NCBI GenBank assembly: GCA_947630545.1
Contig: CANRHX010000007.1
Span: forward strand, 1-60,671
Length of the DNA: 60,671 nucleotides
Origin: an uncultured Clostridia bacterium
Lineage (GTDB): Bacteria; Bacillota; Clostridia; TANB77; CAG-508
Direction of reading: 5' to 3'
The translations under genes and the position numbers were made by a program. How positions within the stretch are numbered: the first letter of the stretch is position 1; each line of letters starts with the position of its first letter. Below, one piece after another: positions 1-9,220 of this stretch. The notes below the pieces were generated by a model that saw only the letters and a list, made by a program, of their open reading frames with translations, searched no databases and was not told the origin of the DNA.

Positions 1-69
1 TATTTCAAGGCTTTTAGCATTAAATAAAATTTGTAAAAATCTACGAAAATTACAAAAAATTGTATTTTT

Positions 70-143
70 TGGAGGCGACACCCGGATTTGAACCGGGGAT
101 CAGAGTTTTGCAGACTCGTGCCTTACCACTTGGCTATGTCGCC
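70..143 (-). tRNA. tRNA-Cys (anticodon GCA)
   Basis: The reverse strand folds into a cloverleaf with acceptor GGCGACA/TGTCGCC, a TTCAAAT T-loop and an anticodon loop CTGCAAA, giving anticodon GCA for cysteine. The CCA end is encoded. It lies just downstream of tRNA-Gly on the same strand and probably shares its promoter. Confidence 0.95.
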
Positions 144-211
144 ATTTTTGTCTTTGACAATATTACCATATACTGATGCTATGACTTAATGTTACTACGT
201 ATTAAACTATA

Positions 212-287
212 TGGAGCGGGAAACGGGGCTCAAACCCGCGACCTCTGCCTTGGCAAGGCAGCGCTCTATCAACTGAGCTATTCCCGC
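212..287 (-). tRNA. tRNA-Gly (anticodon GCC)
   Basis: The reverse strand gives a cloverleaf with acceptor GCGGGAA/TTCCCGC, anticodon stem CTGCC/GGCAG and a normal 7-nt loop TTGCCAA, so anticodon GCC. CCA is encoded. The ordinary 7-nt loop matters because a frameshifting glycine tRNA is one possible explanation for the CGG frameshifts here, and this tRNA does not look like one. Confidence 0.95.
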
Positions 288-320
288 ATTTATACTTAAT
301 TATATTCTTTAGCATTTAAA

Positions 321-349
321 ATAATACCAAATTTATTTACAATTGTCAA
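321..349 (-). promoter_or_regulatory. sigma-A promoter for tRNA-Gly/tRNA-Cys
   Basis: On the minus strand, TTGACA (344-349) is followed by a 17-nt spacer and TATTAT (321-326), about 35 nt before tRNA-Gly. It is a near-consensus housekeeping promoter. Confidence 0.8.
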
Positions 350-419
350 GTATTATGTTTAAACATTTATAAAACATTTTTGAAATATAGACTAATTTTG
401 TGCCAAAAGTTCCAGATTT

Positions 420-557
420 TGTGTCAAAGATTCCGGGTTTGGTTGTGTCATTGGTTCCGGGTTTGGTTGACACACTTTTTCTACGAAAAATGTGTCAACC
501 AAACCCGGAACCAATGACACAACCAAACCCGGAACCATTGACACAACCTTTGACACA
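420..557. repeat. Dispersed TGTGTCA/TGACACA repeat, nested inverted copies
   Basis: Several copies of the 31-bp unit (ends TGTGTCA and TGACACA, core GGTTCCGGGTTT) are arranged head to head. The inner part, 443-522, is an 80-bp inverted repeat with a loop around CTAC. It is identical base for base to 9221-9300. Outer partial copies at 420-442 and 523-557 extend the fold. It sits directly behind the topA stop codon and may act as a terminator for topA, although no function is shown. Confidence 0.85.
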
Positions 558-561
558 TTTT

Positions 562-2640
562 TTACTTCTGTTTCTTCTTTTTTGTTGTAGTCTTCCTTTT
601 TTTTGAAGTTCTTCTTTTTGTCTTCTTCTCAAGTTCTGGTTTATCCTCGTCTGGATTCCATTTTTCTCCTGGTTTTGGTGCATTCCAAGAAATATAGTCG
701 CATGATTTAGGATTATTTTCACATATATAATATTTTCTTCCTCGTTTGGTTTTTCTTATTTGTACTGTTGCAGAACATTTTGGACAAGGTACGTCTATTG
801 TTTCTACAATTGGTTTTGCGTTTTGGCATTGTGGATAACCTGGACAAGCTAAAAACTTACCATATCTACCAAATTTATATACCATCATCCTTCCACATTT
901 TTCACATTGTACATCTGATACTTCATCAACTAATTCCACATGTTCTAATTCTTTTTCAACTTTTTCTATCTGTTTTTCAAAAGGTCCATAGAACTTCTCT
1001 ATCATTTTTTTCCATTCAATTTTGCCTTCTGATATTTCATCAAATTCGCTTTCTACTTGAGCTGTAAATTCTACGTTTATTACATCTTCAAAATTTTCTG
1101 TAAGCAATTTATTTACTATTTTTCCTAATTCCGTAGGAGAAAGTTGTTTTTGTATTTTTTCTATATATCTACGTTCTATAATTGTAGTAATAGTTGGTGA
1201 ATATGTACTTGGTCTTCCTATTCCCTTTTCTTCTAGTGTTTTGACTAGACTTGCCTCTGTGTACCTTGGTGGAGGCTCTGTAAAGCTTTGTTTTGGATCT
1301 ATCTTTACAAGTTTTACTTCTTGATTTTCTTGTAAATCTGGGAGCATTCCTTCTCCAACCGTTTCTGTGGAATCTGTTCCTTCTACATATAAGACCATAA
1401 ATCCTTTGAATTTTATAGTTTGACCATTGGCCTTGAAATCATAATCTCCTGCCTTTATATTTACTTGCATTGTATCAAATATAGCTTGTGACATTTGACT
1501 TGCAATAAATCTATTATATATAAGTTTATATAATTTATATTGATCTTTGTTTAATGAGTCTTTTATGCTATCAGGTTCTAAATCAACATATGTTGGTCTT
1601 ATTGCTTCGTGTGCGTCTTGTGCGTCTTTGTTTGTTTTGTAATATCTATTTTCATAGTATTTTTCGCCATAAGTGTTTTGTATATGACTTTTTGCAGCTG
1701 ATCTTGCTTCTTCTGAAATTCTTGTTGAGTCTGTTCTCATATATGTTATTAATCCAACTGTACCTTTTTCTGGGATTTTTACTCCTTCATATAATCCTTG
1801 TGCAATTGACATTGTCTTTTTTAGAGTAAAGCCTAATTTTCTAGATGCTTCTTGTTGCATTGTACTTGTTGTAAATGGTGGTGCTGGTGTTCTTTTCTTT
1901 TCGCCTTTTTTTATTTCATTTACAATATATTTAGCACCTTCTATTGTTTTTAAGATGTTATCTACTTCCTTTTGTGAATGAATTTCTACCTTTTTACCAT
2001 CTTTACCATAGAATTTTGCTTCAAATTCTTTTTTAGATTTCGCATCTTTTAAGTTTGCATATATATTCCAGTATTCTTCCGGCTTGAAATTTTCAATTTC
2101 TTCTTCTCTATCTACAATTAGTTTGACAGCTACGGATTGAACTCTTCCAGCTGACAATCCTCTTTTTACTTTTTTCCATAATACTGGGCTCATTTTGTAA
2201 CCCACTATTCTATCTAAAACTCTTCTAGCTTGTTGAGCATTTACAACATCTAAATCTATGTCTCTTGGTTCTTTTATTGCCTTTTGTACAGCACTTTTTG
2301 TAATCTCATTAAATGTTACTCTACATATTTTTGCCTTTTCATCTTTTAATATATATGCTAAGTGCCATGCAATTGCTTCTCCCTCACGATCAGGGTCAGT
2401 TGCAATATATATTTTTTTTGCTTGCTTTGCTTCAGATTTTAAAGATTTTATTAAATCTCCTTTTCCTCTGATATTTATATATTCTGGTTCGAAATTATTT
2501 TCAACATCTACACCAAGTTTGGACTTTGGTAAATCCCTAATATGCCCCATTGATGCAACAACTTTAGTACTTCCGCCTAAAAATTTTTTTATTGTATTAG
2601 CTTTAGCTGGTGATTCAACTATTATTAATTTATCTGCCAT
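562..2640 (-). CDS. topA: DNA topoisomerase I
   Basis: Type IA topoisomerase of 692 aa, close to the Bacillus length. It relaxes negative supercoils by nicking one strand. The Toprim domain spans about residues 1-115 with ESPAKA near the start and the metal-binding TDPDREGEA at 81-89. The catalytic tyrosine is Y300 in the motif ITYMRTDSTRIS. The C-terminus carries two four-cysteine zinc ribbons (CEKCG...C and CPKCS...C) and a lysine-rich tail. The start MADKLIIVESP is the conserved one, although its upstream ribosome site is weak. The stop codon lies 4 bp from the palindromic repeat. No in-frame CGG was found; the four CGG triplets seen on the coding strand are out of frame. Confidence 0.97.
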   Translation of the reverse strand: MADKLIIVESPAKANTIKKFLGGSTKVVASMGHIRDLPKSKLGVDVENNFEPEYINIRGKGDLIKSLKSEAKQAKKIYIATDPDREGEAIAWHLAYILKDEKAKICRVTFNEITKSAVQKAIKEPRDIDLDVVNAQQARRVLDRIVGYKMSPVLWKKVKRGLSAGRVQSVAVKLIVDREEEIENFKPEEYWNIYANLKDAKSKKEFEAKFYGKDGKKVEIHSQKEVDNILKTIEGAKYIVNEIKKGEKKRTPAPPFTTSTMQQEASRKLGFTLKKTMSIAQGLYEGVKIPEKGTVGLITYMRTDSTRISEEARSAAKSHIQNTYGEKYYENRYYKTNKDAQDAHEAIRPTYVDLEPDSIKDSLNKDQYKLYKLIYNRFIASQMSQAIFDTMQVNIKAGDYDFKANGQTIKFKGFMVLYVEGTDSTETVGEGMLPDLQENQEVKLVKIDPKQSFTEPPPRYTEASLVKTLEEKGIGRPSTYSPTITTIIERRYIEKIQKQLSPTELGKIVNKLLTENFEDVINVEFTAQVESEFDEISEGKIEWKKMIEKFYGPFEKQIEKVEKELEHVELVDEVSDVQCEKCGRMMVYKFGRYGKFLACPGYPQCQNAKPIVETIDVPCPKCSATVQIRKTKRGRKYYICENNPKSCDYISWNAPKPGEKWNPDEDKPELEKKTKRRTSKKRKTTTKKKKQK

Positions 2641-2732
2641 ATATATTTATACCTATGCTACAGCTTTTGGTTGCTATAGTTCCTTTCTTAAATATTTTAA
2701 AACAAAAGTTTTTATTTAAGTTTTTCTATAGT

Positions 2733-2761
2733 ATTTTAGAATACTTTTAAATAATTTGCAA
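2733..2761 (-). promoter_or_regulatory. Probable sigma-A promoter of topA
   Basis: Minus-strand TTGCAA (2756-2761), a 17-nt spacer and TAAAAT (2733-2738), about 90 nt upstream of the topA start. Confidence 0.55.
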
Positions 2762-2768
2762 GCCTTTT

Positions 2769-3086
2769 TTATAATATTTGCTTTGAAAAATCATAAATAA
2801 CATCATATAATCCTATTGGTGTTACCAAATTTTCTTTAAGTAATTGTAACAAGTTATCAGTTCTTTTTTCATCATTTGTTAAATATTTAATACTTCTTTC
2901 TTCTACTTTTGTTTTTTCATCTTTATATTCAGTTTTCACAATACTTATTCCATATTTTGCTTTATTTACTTCTGAAAAATTTTCTTCATTTATTCTTTTA
3001 TAATATTCTAATTTTATTGGATGGTTTATTCCTGATTTCTTTAGTGTATCTTGATTGATAAAAACTTCTCCAAAAAATGTTTTCAC
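2769..3086 (-). CDS. Small DUF6514-like protein
   Basis: A 105-aa protein without membrane segments or known catalytic motifs. The sequence (KVKTFFGEVFIN, PIKLEYYKRI, AKYGISIVKTEY, NLVTPIGLYDVIYDF) resembles, from memory, the small DUF6514 family of clostridia, whose role is unknown to me. The GTG start at 3086 is preferred over the upstream ATG codons because AGGGGG lies 5-6 nt before it. It has its own promoter and a candidate Spo0A box upstream, which hints at sporulation-linked expression. Confidence 0.6.
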   Translation of the reverse strand: MKTFFGEVFINQDTLKKSGINHPIKLEYYKRINEENFSEVNKAKYGISIVKTEYKDEKTKVEERSIKYLTNDEKRTDNLLQLLKENLVTPIGLYDVIYDFSKQIL

Positions 3087-3123
3087 TTTAATCCCCCTAA
3101 CTTTTCTTATTCGCATGAAATAT

Positions 3124-3152
3124 ACTATAATACTAAATTCAAGCTTTTGCAA
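3124..3152 (-). promoter_or_regulatory. Probable sigma-A promoter of the DUF6514-like gene
   Basis: Minus-strand TTGCAA (3147-3152), 17-nt spacer, TATAGT (3124-3129), 38 nt before the GTG start. A Spo0A-box-like TGTCGAA (3171-3177 on the minus strand) lies about 20 bp upstream of the -35. Confidence 0.5.
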
Positions 3153-3221
3153 GCCTTTTTCATCGCGCCTTTCGACAGTTTTGTATATTAAAATACTTTA
3201 TAATTAAAAATTTTACAATAT

Positions 3222-4428
3222 CTACTTAAATTTTATGTCTTTATCAATCTCCATTTTGCCTGCTCTAGTTACAATGTTATATCCATATTTATCTTTTAGA
3301 TCATCAATAACTTCATCAATTTTTTCCTGCTTTTTATCTTTGGTGTTGTCAAATAAAGACAATTGCATTTTATCTTTATCAACCAAATTATCAACTCTCA
3401 TTGCGACAAGTCGTATTGGCACTTGTTCTTTATATAGCTCATGTAACAATTCTTTCGCTTTTTGATAAATTTCTTTTGTACTTGAAGTTGCTGATTTCAA
3501 TCCTCCTTGATGACTTTTATCTTTAAAGTCACTTGTTCGAAGTCCGTACATTTACAGTTTTAGCAAGCATGTTATTTTTTCTAAGCCTAAATGTCACTTG
3601 TTCTGTAATTCTTAATAGTATTTCTTCTAATTCTTCAGTTGTTCTTATATCTCTTGGCAGTGTGATAGAATTTCCAATGCCTTTTGGTTTTTCTTTTTTA
3701 TAATTAACTTCTGATTTGTCAATTCCATTGGCATATTCCCACATTTGAACACCATGTTTTCCAAACTTCTTACTTAATGTCTTTACATCACATTTAGCTA
3801 GTTCCCCAATAGTTTTTATTTGCATATTATTCAATTTGGGTACGGTTTTTCGTCCTAACATAAACAATTCTGATACATTTAATGGCCACATTTTTATAGG
3901 AATTTCTTCTTCGAATAAAGTATGAACTCTATCTGGCTTTGTAAAATCTGATGCCATTTTTGCAAGTAATTTGTTATGCGCAACTCCAACATTAACGGTA
4001 AAGCCTAATTCTTCTCTGACTCTTTTATTTATTTCTTTTGCTTTTTCTAATAAGGTACTATTTGCTAAATAATTTGTCATATCTAAAAAACATTCATCTA
4101 TACTAAATCTTTCTATTTTTTCTGTGTATTCTGATAATAATTTATATAGTTTATCTGAATATTTCCTATACACCGAATAATTTGGTGGAAATATTTGCAA
4201 ATTTTTGCATTTGGTTTTTGCCATATAAATAGTTTCAGCAGTTTTTATTCCACATTCTTTTGCTTTTTGGCTTTTTGCTAATACTATTCCTGCTCTTTTA
4301 GATTCGTCTCCTCCTATAATTGAAGGTATTTGCCTTATATCTGTATTTGCTCCTTTTTCTAACATATCTACGGCTGTCCAGCTTAAGAATGCATTATTCA
4401 CATCTACATGTAAAATTTGTTTTTCCAT
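3222..4428 (-). CDS. Y-family DNA polymerase (DinB-like), read through one CGG +1 frameshift
   Basis: Error-prone translesion polymerase, 401 aa if the frame change is honoured. The palm starts HVDVNNAFLSW and contains the catalytic SIDECFLD. A helix-hairpin region and the little-finger domain follow. ATG 4428 has AAGGTGAT just upstream; the extra upstream reading frame only translates the intergenic repeat. The frame-0 reading ends a few codons after TVNV-CGG-ACT at 3546-3544. Skipping the C gives TVNV-G-LRTSDF and restores the conserved little-finger strand (residue 295) through to 3222. The rest of the gene is intact and shows no other decay. It could be a true frameshift mutant, but the same signature in five other genes argues for recoding. 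Confidence 0.85.
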
Positions 4429-4447
4429 AATATCACCTTTTTTATTT

Positions 4448-4512
4448 TGTGTCATCGGTTCCGGGTTTGAATGACACATTTTGTGTCATTGGTTCCGGGT
4501 TTCATTGACACA
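4448..4512. repeat. Two tandem copies of the 31-bp dispersed repeat
   Basis: Copies at 4448-4478 and 4482-4512 are separated by TTT. Both begin TGTGTCAT and end TGACACA with GGTTCCGGGTTT between. They lie upstream of the polymerase gene, between it and the divergent SASP gene. Confidence 0.85.
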
Positions 4513-4515
4513 TTT

Positions 4516-4525
4516 TTTCGACAAA
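4516..4525 (-). promoter_or_regulatory. Candidate Spo0A box
   Basis: The minus strand reads TTTGTCGAAA, a match to the Spo0A consensus TTTGTCRAA. It lies in the divergent intergenic region between the Y-family polymerase and the SASP gene. Site identity only; which gene it serves is not clear. Confidence 0.35.
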
Positions 4526-4607
4526 AATTTCCAAAATAAAATTATTTTTTTTGTAAATAATATTATTAATAAAACTTTTATAAGTTTTATTAGATTAGGA
4601 GGATGTT

Positions 4608-4784
4608 ATGTCTAGAAATAGAAAATTAATATCTGAAAACTTAAGAGAAGAAATTGCAAAAGAATTAGGTGTATACGATCAAGTAAAACAAGATGGTGGT
4701 AGCTGGGAAAATGTATCTTCTAAAGATTGCGGAAGAATAGTAAGTACAGCAATAGAAATAGCAAATAGAGCAGTAGAGAAGTAG
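4608..4784 (+). CDS. Small acid-soluble spore protein, alpha/beta type
   Basis: A 58-aa protein starting MSRNRKLISENLREEIAKEL. In this family the proteins coat and protect spore DNA in the forespore. Recognisable features are the N-terminal helix with EEIAKELGV, the central GGSWENVSSKDCG turn and the C-terminal helix IVSTAIEIANRAVEK, which together match the two-helix SASP fold. The strong site TAGGAGGATGTT precedes ATG. SASP genes are normally forespore sigma-G dependent; I could not identify a convincing sigma-G promoter here. It is the only plus-strand gene in the first 21 kb and ends in a hairpin terminator. Confidence 0.88.
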   Translation: MSRNRKLISENLREEIAKELGVYDQVKQDGGSWENVSSKDCGRIVSTAIEIANRAVEK

Positions 4785-4785
4785 C

Positions 4786-4824
4786 AAAATCTGCCAAGAG
4801 GGTTATTTCCTTTTGGCAGATTTT
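4786..4824. terminator. Hairpin terminator, probably bidirectional
   Basis: AAAATCTGCCAA (4786-4797) pairs with TTGGCAGATTTT (4813-4824). It lies just after the SASP stop and just after the convergent dehydrogenase stop. Confidence 0.8.
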
Positions 4825-4838
4825 ATTTATGTTTTTGA

Positions 4839-5585
4839 TTATTTAATTTTTCGTTTTTGCATTTTATAAGATATTTTTGAGACAATTCCTGTTGGAGCTA
4901 ATTTACTTCCAAGTTTTGCACATTTTATACTAAATCCGGGGATAATATAAAATTTGCTTTTTTCTAATCCTTTTACTGCATACTTTGCCACATACTCACT
5001 CGTTAAACCTTTAATACTAAATTCTACATCTGCCACATTATTGAAATTTGTATCAACAGGTCCAGGGCACAAAATACTTATTTTTACATTAGATTTTTTC
5101 TTCTTTAATTCTTCTCTTATACTTTCTGAAAATCTTACAATATATGCCTTTGTTGCATAATATGTCGCCATTAATGGTCCTGGCATAAAACCTGCAATTG
5201 ATGCAACATTCAAAATCTTTCCTTTATCTTTTTGTACCATGTCTTGTAAGTATAGTTTAGTTAGAATATGATATGCAGTTATGTTTGTATTTATCATTTT
5301 AATTTCTTTTTCTAAATCTGTCTTCGTAAATTCACCACATGCTCCAAATCCTGCATTATTTACTAATAAATCAATATTGGGAGCCTTTTTGTACAGCTCT
5401 TTACAATTATTTTCAATAGACAAATCCATCGAAATAATTTCAACATTCTTTCCTAATTCTTCTTTTACTTGCATTAACTTTTCTTCATCTCTAGCAACAA
5501 GAATTAATTCATATCCTCTTTTACTTAATTCTCTTGCTATATCTCTTCCTATTCCTGAAGATGCTCCAGTAATTAAAGCTCTCAT
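4839..5585 (-). CDS. SDR family NAD(P)-dependent oxidoreductase
   Basis: Classical short-chain dehydrogenase of 248 aa. The N-terminal Rossmann motif is TGASSGIG (residues 6-13), followed by NNAG near 90 and the catalytic YYATK with the upstream serine of NVASIAG. The substrate cannot be told from sequence; such YqjQ/DltE-like enzymes reduce various ketones. AAGGAG lies 6 nt before the ATG. The downstream hairpin is shared with the convergent SASP gene. The repeat at 5603-5667 separates it from spoIIE. One coding-strand CGG is present and is out of frame. Confidence 0.85.
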   Translation of the reverse strand: MRALITGASSGIGRDIARELSKRGYELILVARDEEKLMQVKEELGKNVEIISMDLSIENNCKELYKKAPNIDLLVNNAGFGACGEFTKTDLEKEIKMINTNITAYHILTKLYLQDMVQKDKGKILNVASIAGFMPGPLMATYYATKAYIVRFSESIREELKKKKSNVKISILCPGPVDTNFNNVADVEFSIKGLTSEYVAKYAVKGLEKSKFYIIPGFSIKCAKLGSKLAPTGIVSKISYKMQKRKIK

Positions 5586-5602
5586 TTTTTCTCCTTCTAT
5601 TT

Positions 5603-5667
5603 TGTGTCAATCAAACCCGGAACCGTTGACACAAAATGTGTCACTCAAACCCGGAACCGTTGACACA
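5603..5667. repeat. Two tandem copies of the 31-bp dispersed repeat
   Basis: Copies at 5603-5633 and 5637-5667 in the AAACCCGGAACC orientation, with period 34. The second copy abuts the spoIIE stop codon at 5668-5670. Confidence 0.85.
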
Positions 5668-8101
5668 TTATTCTTTGCGTCTAAATTTGCAGACGAATAT
5701 ACTCATATCGTCTTTTGGTGTGCCAAAATTGTTGTCTATAGATTCGTTTAATAATAAGTCTGCAATTTTTTTGGTATTATCTGTTTCTATATCTTCTAGT
5801 AAATATTTTATCCAAAGTTCTTTGTTTTTATATTCGACATTTGAGTCAAGTATTCCATCTGTACACATTAGCATGATTTCTTTGTTTTCAATATCTTTTT
5901 CAAAGACTTCTAGTTTTAGGTCTTTTATCATTCCTGCAGGTAGTGACTGTGATTTTATTGTTTGCACTTTTTTGTTGTTTTTGAAGTATGTTGGACATGC
6001 TCCACTTTTTATCATTTCAACTGTTCCAGCATATAAATCTATTATTGCTATGTCTAGGGTTGCAAAGATTTCTTCGTTTTTTGTTATTAATCCCGTATTT
6101 ATTAATTGTATTGATGTGTTTTTGTCAAATCCTGTCATTAGCAAGTTTTCTAGCATTTCTAATGCTTGCTTGCTACTTTCGTTTGCTTTTTTGCCTGATC
6201 CCATTCCATCGCTAATTGCTACTAAGTATTTTCCGTCTTTTAGCCTTACATTTATCATATTGTCTCCAGATATTTCTGCTTCGGCTTTGGTCTTTGTTGC
6301 CATTCCTATAGCCATTATGTATTTATCATCTGATATTAAGCTTATTTTGTTTCCTATGCAAGCTTCTTCATTTATTACTATACTTTCTTTTAATACATCT
6401 GATACTATTTTTTCTATTTGATTATTTTCTATTTCGTCTTGTCCTTTTGCTAAGTATATTTCTACTATGTATCTTCCATTCTTTTTTATTGCTATCTCTT
6501 CAGCTTCGATACTTTTTAATTTAAGTTTGTCTATAATTTCCTGTTTTTCTTTTCCAAATTCAACTTCCTTTTTTAAGTCGTCTTCCATATTTTTGGCAAT
6601 TCCTGAAATTGCCTTGGATACACTATTTAGTTGTGCTTCCATATTTTGCTTTGTTTCTTCAATCTTTTTCATCCAAATGAAGTTTGTCTTGCTAAGTTTG
6701 AAGGCTGTATTTATACATCTTATTGCTTGGTTTATATTATCTTCTAGGCGTTGGCTTATTTCTTTGTCTTTTGAATCTACTATGTAACTGTTATTTTTAG
6801 CAAATATTTCAAGTAAAGCTTCTTTTGCTATTTCTTGCTTGTCCATTACATATTCAAATATATCGTCTACTATTTTTCCATCTGTTTTTGATAGATCTTC
6901 ATATAGCATATTTTCTTTATATGGATCTAAACAGTCTAATAATTCTGATACGAATATTTTTTTATTATTTTCTCTTCCTTTATTTTCTTCTGTTTTTGCT
7001 TTTTCTTGTTTATATGTTTTTGCCATTTCTTGAATAGTTTGAGAAACATTGTTTAATTTTTCTGCAGCTTCTTTGCTTCTGTTTAAACCACGATTAGCAA
7101 AACCTGGCAAAAATCTTGATCCATCTTGCATGAATTCTTCTATATCTATATGTACATTTTTTGGTATTGCAAGTAATCCGATTGAAGCTATTAATATTTC
7201 TTTAAAATGTATTAACTCTACTGTATATCCATTTGAAACATATGCTAATACGACGTTCCCTAAACAGAATCCTATAATTACTCCTGGCTTTCCAAATCTA
7301 TTTAGTATGCCTGCTACCATTCCGTGAAATTGCATATGCTGCTATCATTATTGGTTCTGTATTTGCTATTATTCCTATTGTTACGCCAATTGTAACTCCT
7401 GCGGTTGTTCCTACTAATATCCCATTTTTCCAACCTAAAAACATTACTATTAGTATGCTTAAAATATTTCTTATTCCAAAACCGAAAATACTAAAATCTC
7501 CAAAACAACTTACGGCTATGGCAATTAACAAGCTTGAACCTATAACCTCTTCGATTGAAAATGCTCTTTTTTCGGTAAAGTCTTGTAATACAACTAGTGA
7601 ATTTACAAATATTTTATAAAATACTACTGCTACGATTGAAAATGTAATGCTAACTAGGAAATCATATATAGTAAATCCTGCCATCATCATTTTTGCAAGT
7701 TGTACTAAAAATGCTGAAATAAATACATTTTTAGCAACTTTAACTTTTTCGTTTCTTTCTTCTTCATTATACCTTGGTTTTATTATGAAAAATGTTGCGA
7801 TCATTACTAGGCTTGTTAGCATGTAGGCAAGTAAACCTGCTAGTCCAAATTTTATTCCTGTACCAATTAATGTAACGATTACAACGCCAAGTAATGGTAT
7901 TGCATTTGCAAAACATGCCGCAAATATACTTACACTAAATGGAGAAAAATCTCCTCCTAATCCTACCATGGATACCATTAATGTTATAACATATATTGCA
8001 ATATTCCTTAATTCAAAGACATTTGCAAATATTTTTAATTTTTTTATTTTCTTTTTTGAGTAATCTTGCTCTTCAACTACTCCTTCTATATTTTGAAACA
8101 T
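5668..8101 (-). CDS. spoIIE: Stage II sporulation protein E, read through one CGG +1 frameshift
   Basis: Membrane-bound PP2C-type phosphatase that dephosphorylates SpoIIAA-P and so frees sigma-F in the forespore. It is 810 aa when the frame change is honoured, close to Bacillus SpoIIE. The N-terminal third is about ten hydrophobic helices, then a central regulatory region, then the phosphatase domain with the metal-binding SDGMGSGKKA and a later CTDG. ATG 8101 has AGAGGTGAT upstream. The frame-0 reading stops 9 codons after AIS-CGG-AAT (7324-7322). Dropping the C gives AIS-G-MVAGILNRFG, a conserved transmembrane glycine (residue 260), and the reading continues to 5668. Sporulation genes elsewhere in the window suggest SpoIIE is needed, so a null allele is unlikely. 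A Spo0A-like box lies about 165 bp upstream. Confidence 0.9.
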
Positions 8102-8265
8102 CCTTATCACCTCTTAAACTTTTTATAGGCTTATTTTACTACTTGTCCTTTGTATTTTTTGTCTTTTTTGGTAAGCTGATTTTAAAAAGTTTTTTACTTT
8201 TTGTGATATATATTTTTATTATTTTATTTTTTATATCAATTTATAGTGTTTATTTTATTATAGAA

Positions 8266-8272
8266 TGTCGAA
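8266..8272 (+). promoter_or_regulatory. Candidate Spo0A box upstream of spoIIE
   Basis: TGTCGAA core in the context ATGTCGAAAA. In Bacillus, spoIIE is transcribed by sigma-A with Spo0A-P as activator, so a box here is expected. The position relative to the start site could not be established. Confidence 0.4.
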
Positions 8273-8285
8273 AATTGCAACATAA

Positions 8286-8330
8286 TTATTATAAAAAATA
8301 AAAACCCTTGCTAATTAAGCAAAGGTTTTA
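8286..8330 (-). terminator. Rho-independent terminator behind the 8359-9189 gene
   Basis: On the minus strand AAAACC-TTTGCT pairs with AGCAAG-GGTTTT around TAATT and is followed by TATTTTTT. It separates the upstream gene from spoIIE. Confidence 0.8.
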
Positions 8331-8358
8331 TGAATAATAAACGTTTTAATATTAAATT

Positions 8359-9189
8359 TTATCTTTCTTCTTTCAAGAAATAATAAGATTTTGACTGATT
8401 GTGCATTACTTTGAATGTATATCCATCATAAATACTTGAATTGTCATCTTGAAGTGGTACATTTAAATCTACAGTATATACATAAGATTCTTCTAAACTA
8501 TTTTTTAAATGTATTTGGAAATTTAAATTATATGATACATCTTCTATATTTACTCCGGCTATTTTTAAGATTTTTCCGTTAAAATCAATTTTTTCTTTAC
8601 TATTTAAAATATTACAGTTTGTTTTTACATTTTTGTTTAAATACCCTAATGTTATAGGATTTGAACAGTCTGTAAAAAATGTTGGAGAAGAAAAATCGTT
8701 GTTTTTATTATCTTCATTTGTGTGTAAGATATTAAAATCGATTCTATTTGCATTTTCGATATTTTCTTCAAATTTTCCAAAATTATATGGATTTTTATAG
8801 TTTAATGATGCTTTTCCTGAATTTGAATTTTTAGTGATTTTTATGTTGTCTATATAAAGTTCACTAACTGTATTTTTATTGCTAAGATCTGAAATGTAAG
8901 ATTTATTGTCTATGGAAATAGAAATATCTGTAAATTGGTGTACATCAACATTTTCTAAAGTTCCATTTTCGCTTTTGTCTATTCCATTTGCACTACTATA
9001 TAAGATAATTTCTTTTATTTTAAATATTGGCTCTTCATTTGCTGATATGAAATTATCTGCTTGTTTTTCAAATTTCCAACTTTGTAATGTTGGCGAAAGA
9101 ATGAAATACCAGTATCCATATATAACGGCAAATAAAAATAAAAATGCGATAAATATTGCTCTTTTTTCATTTTTTATTCTAATTTTCAT
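8359..9189 (-). CDS. Membrane-anchored extracytoplasmic protein, function unknown
   Basis: 276 aa, one N-terminal membrane helix (about residues 10-32, AIFIAFLFLFAVIYGYWYF) after a basic start, and a beta-rich, Asn/Ser-rich extracytoplasmic part. No catalytic motif was recognised. It resembles the protein at 46740-47498: both share a membrane helix of similar placement, an early SSANGIDK / STSEGIDK element, a central SNPITLGYLN / SNFKNLKILN element and a C-terminal strand pair (YNLNFQIHL / GTLTFDITI). I therefore read them as paralogues, possibly cell-envelope proteins. AAGGAG stands before ATG. An 80-bp palindrome separates it from the upstream glucosaminidase gene. Confidence 0.6.
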   Translation of the reverse strand: MKIRIKNEKRAIFIAFLFLFAVIYGYWYFILSPTLQSWKFEKQADNFISANEEPIFKIKEIILYSSANGIDKSENGTLENVDVHQFTDISISIDNKSYISDLSNKNTVSELYIDNIKITKNSNSGKASLNYKNPYNFGKFEENIENANRIDFNILHTNEDNKNNDFSSPTFFTDCSNPITLGYLNKNVKTNCNILNSKEKIDFNGKILKIAGVNIEDVSYNLNFQIHLKNSLEESYVYTVDLNVPLQDDNSSIYDGYTFKVMHNQSKSYYFLKEER

Positions 9190-9220
9190 ATGTAACTCCT
9201 TAAAAGTTTGTGTGTAGCGG

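Noticed and set aside
400..606. Small reading frames across the repeats that encode NPEP/MTQ-type peptides
   Set aside because: They are translations of the palindromic repeat, have no ribosome sites and occur in both strands and several frames.
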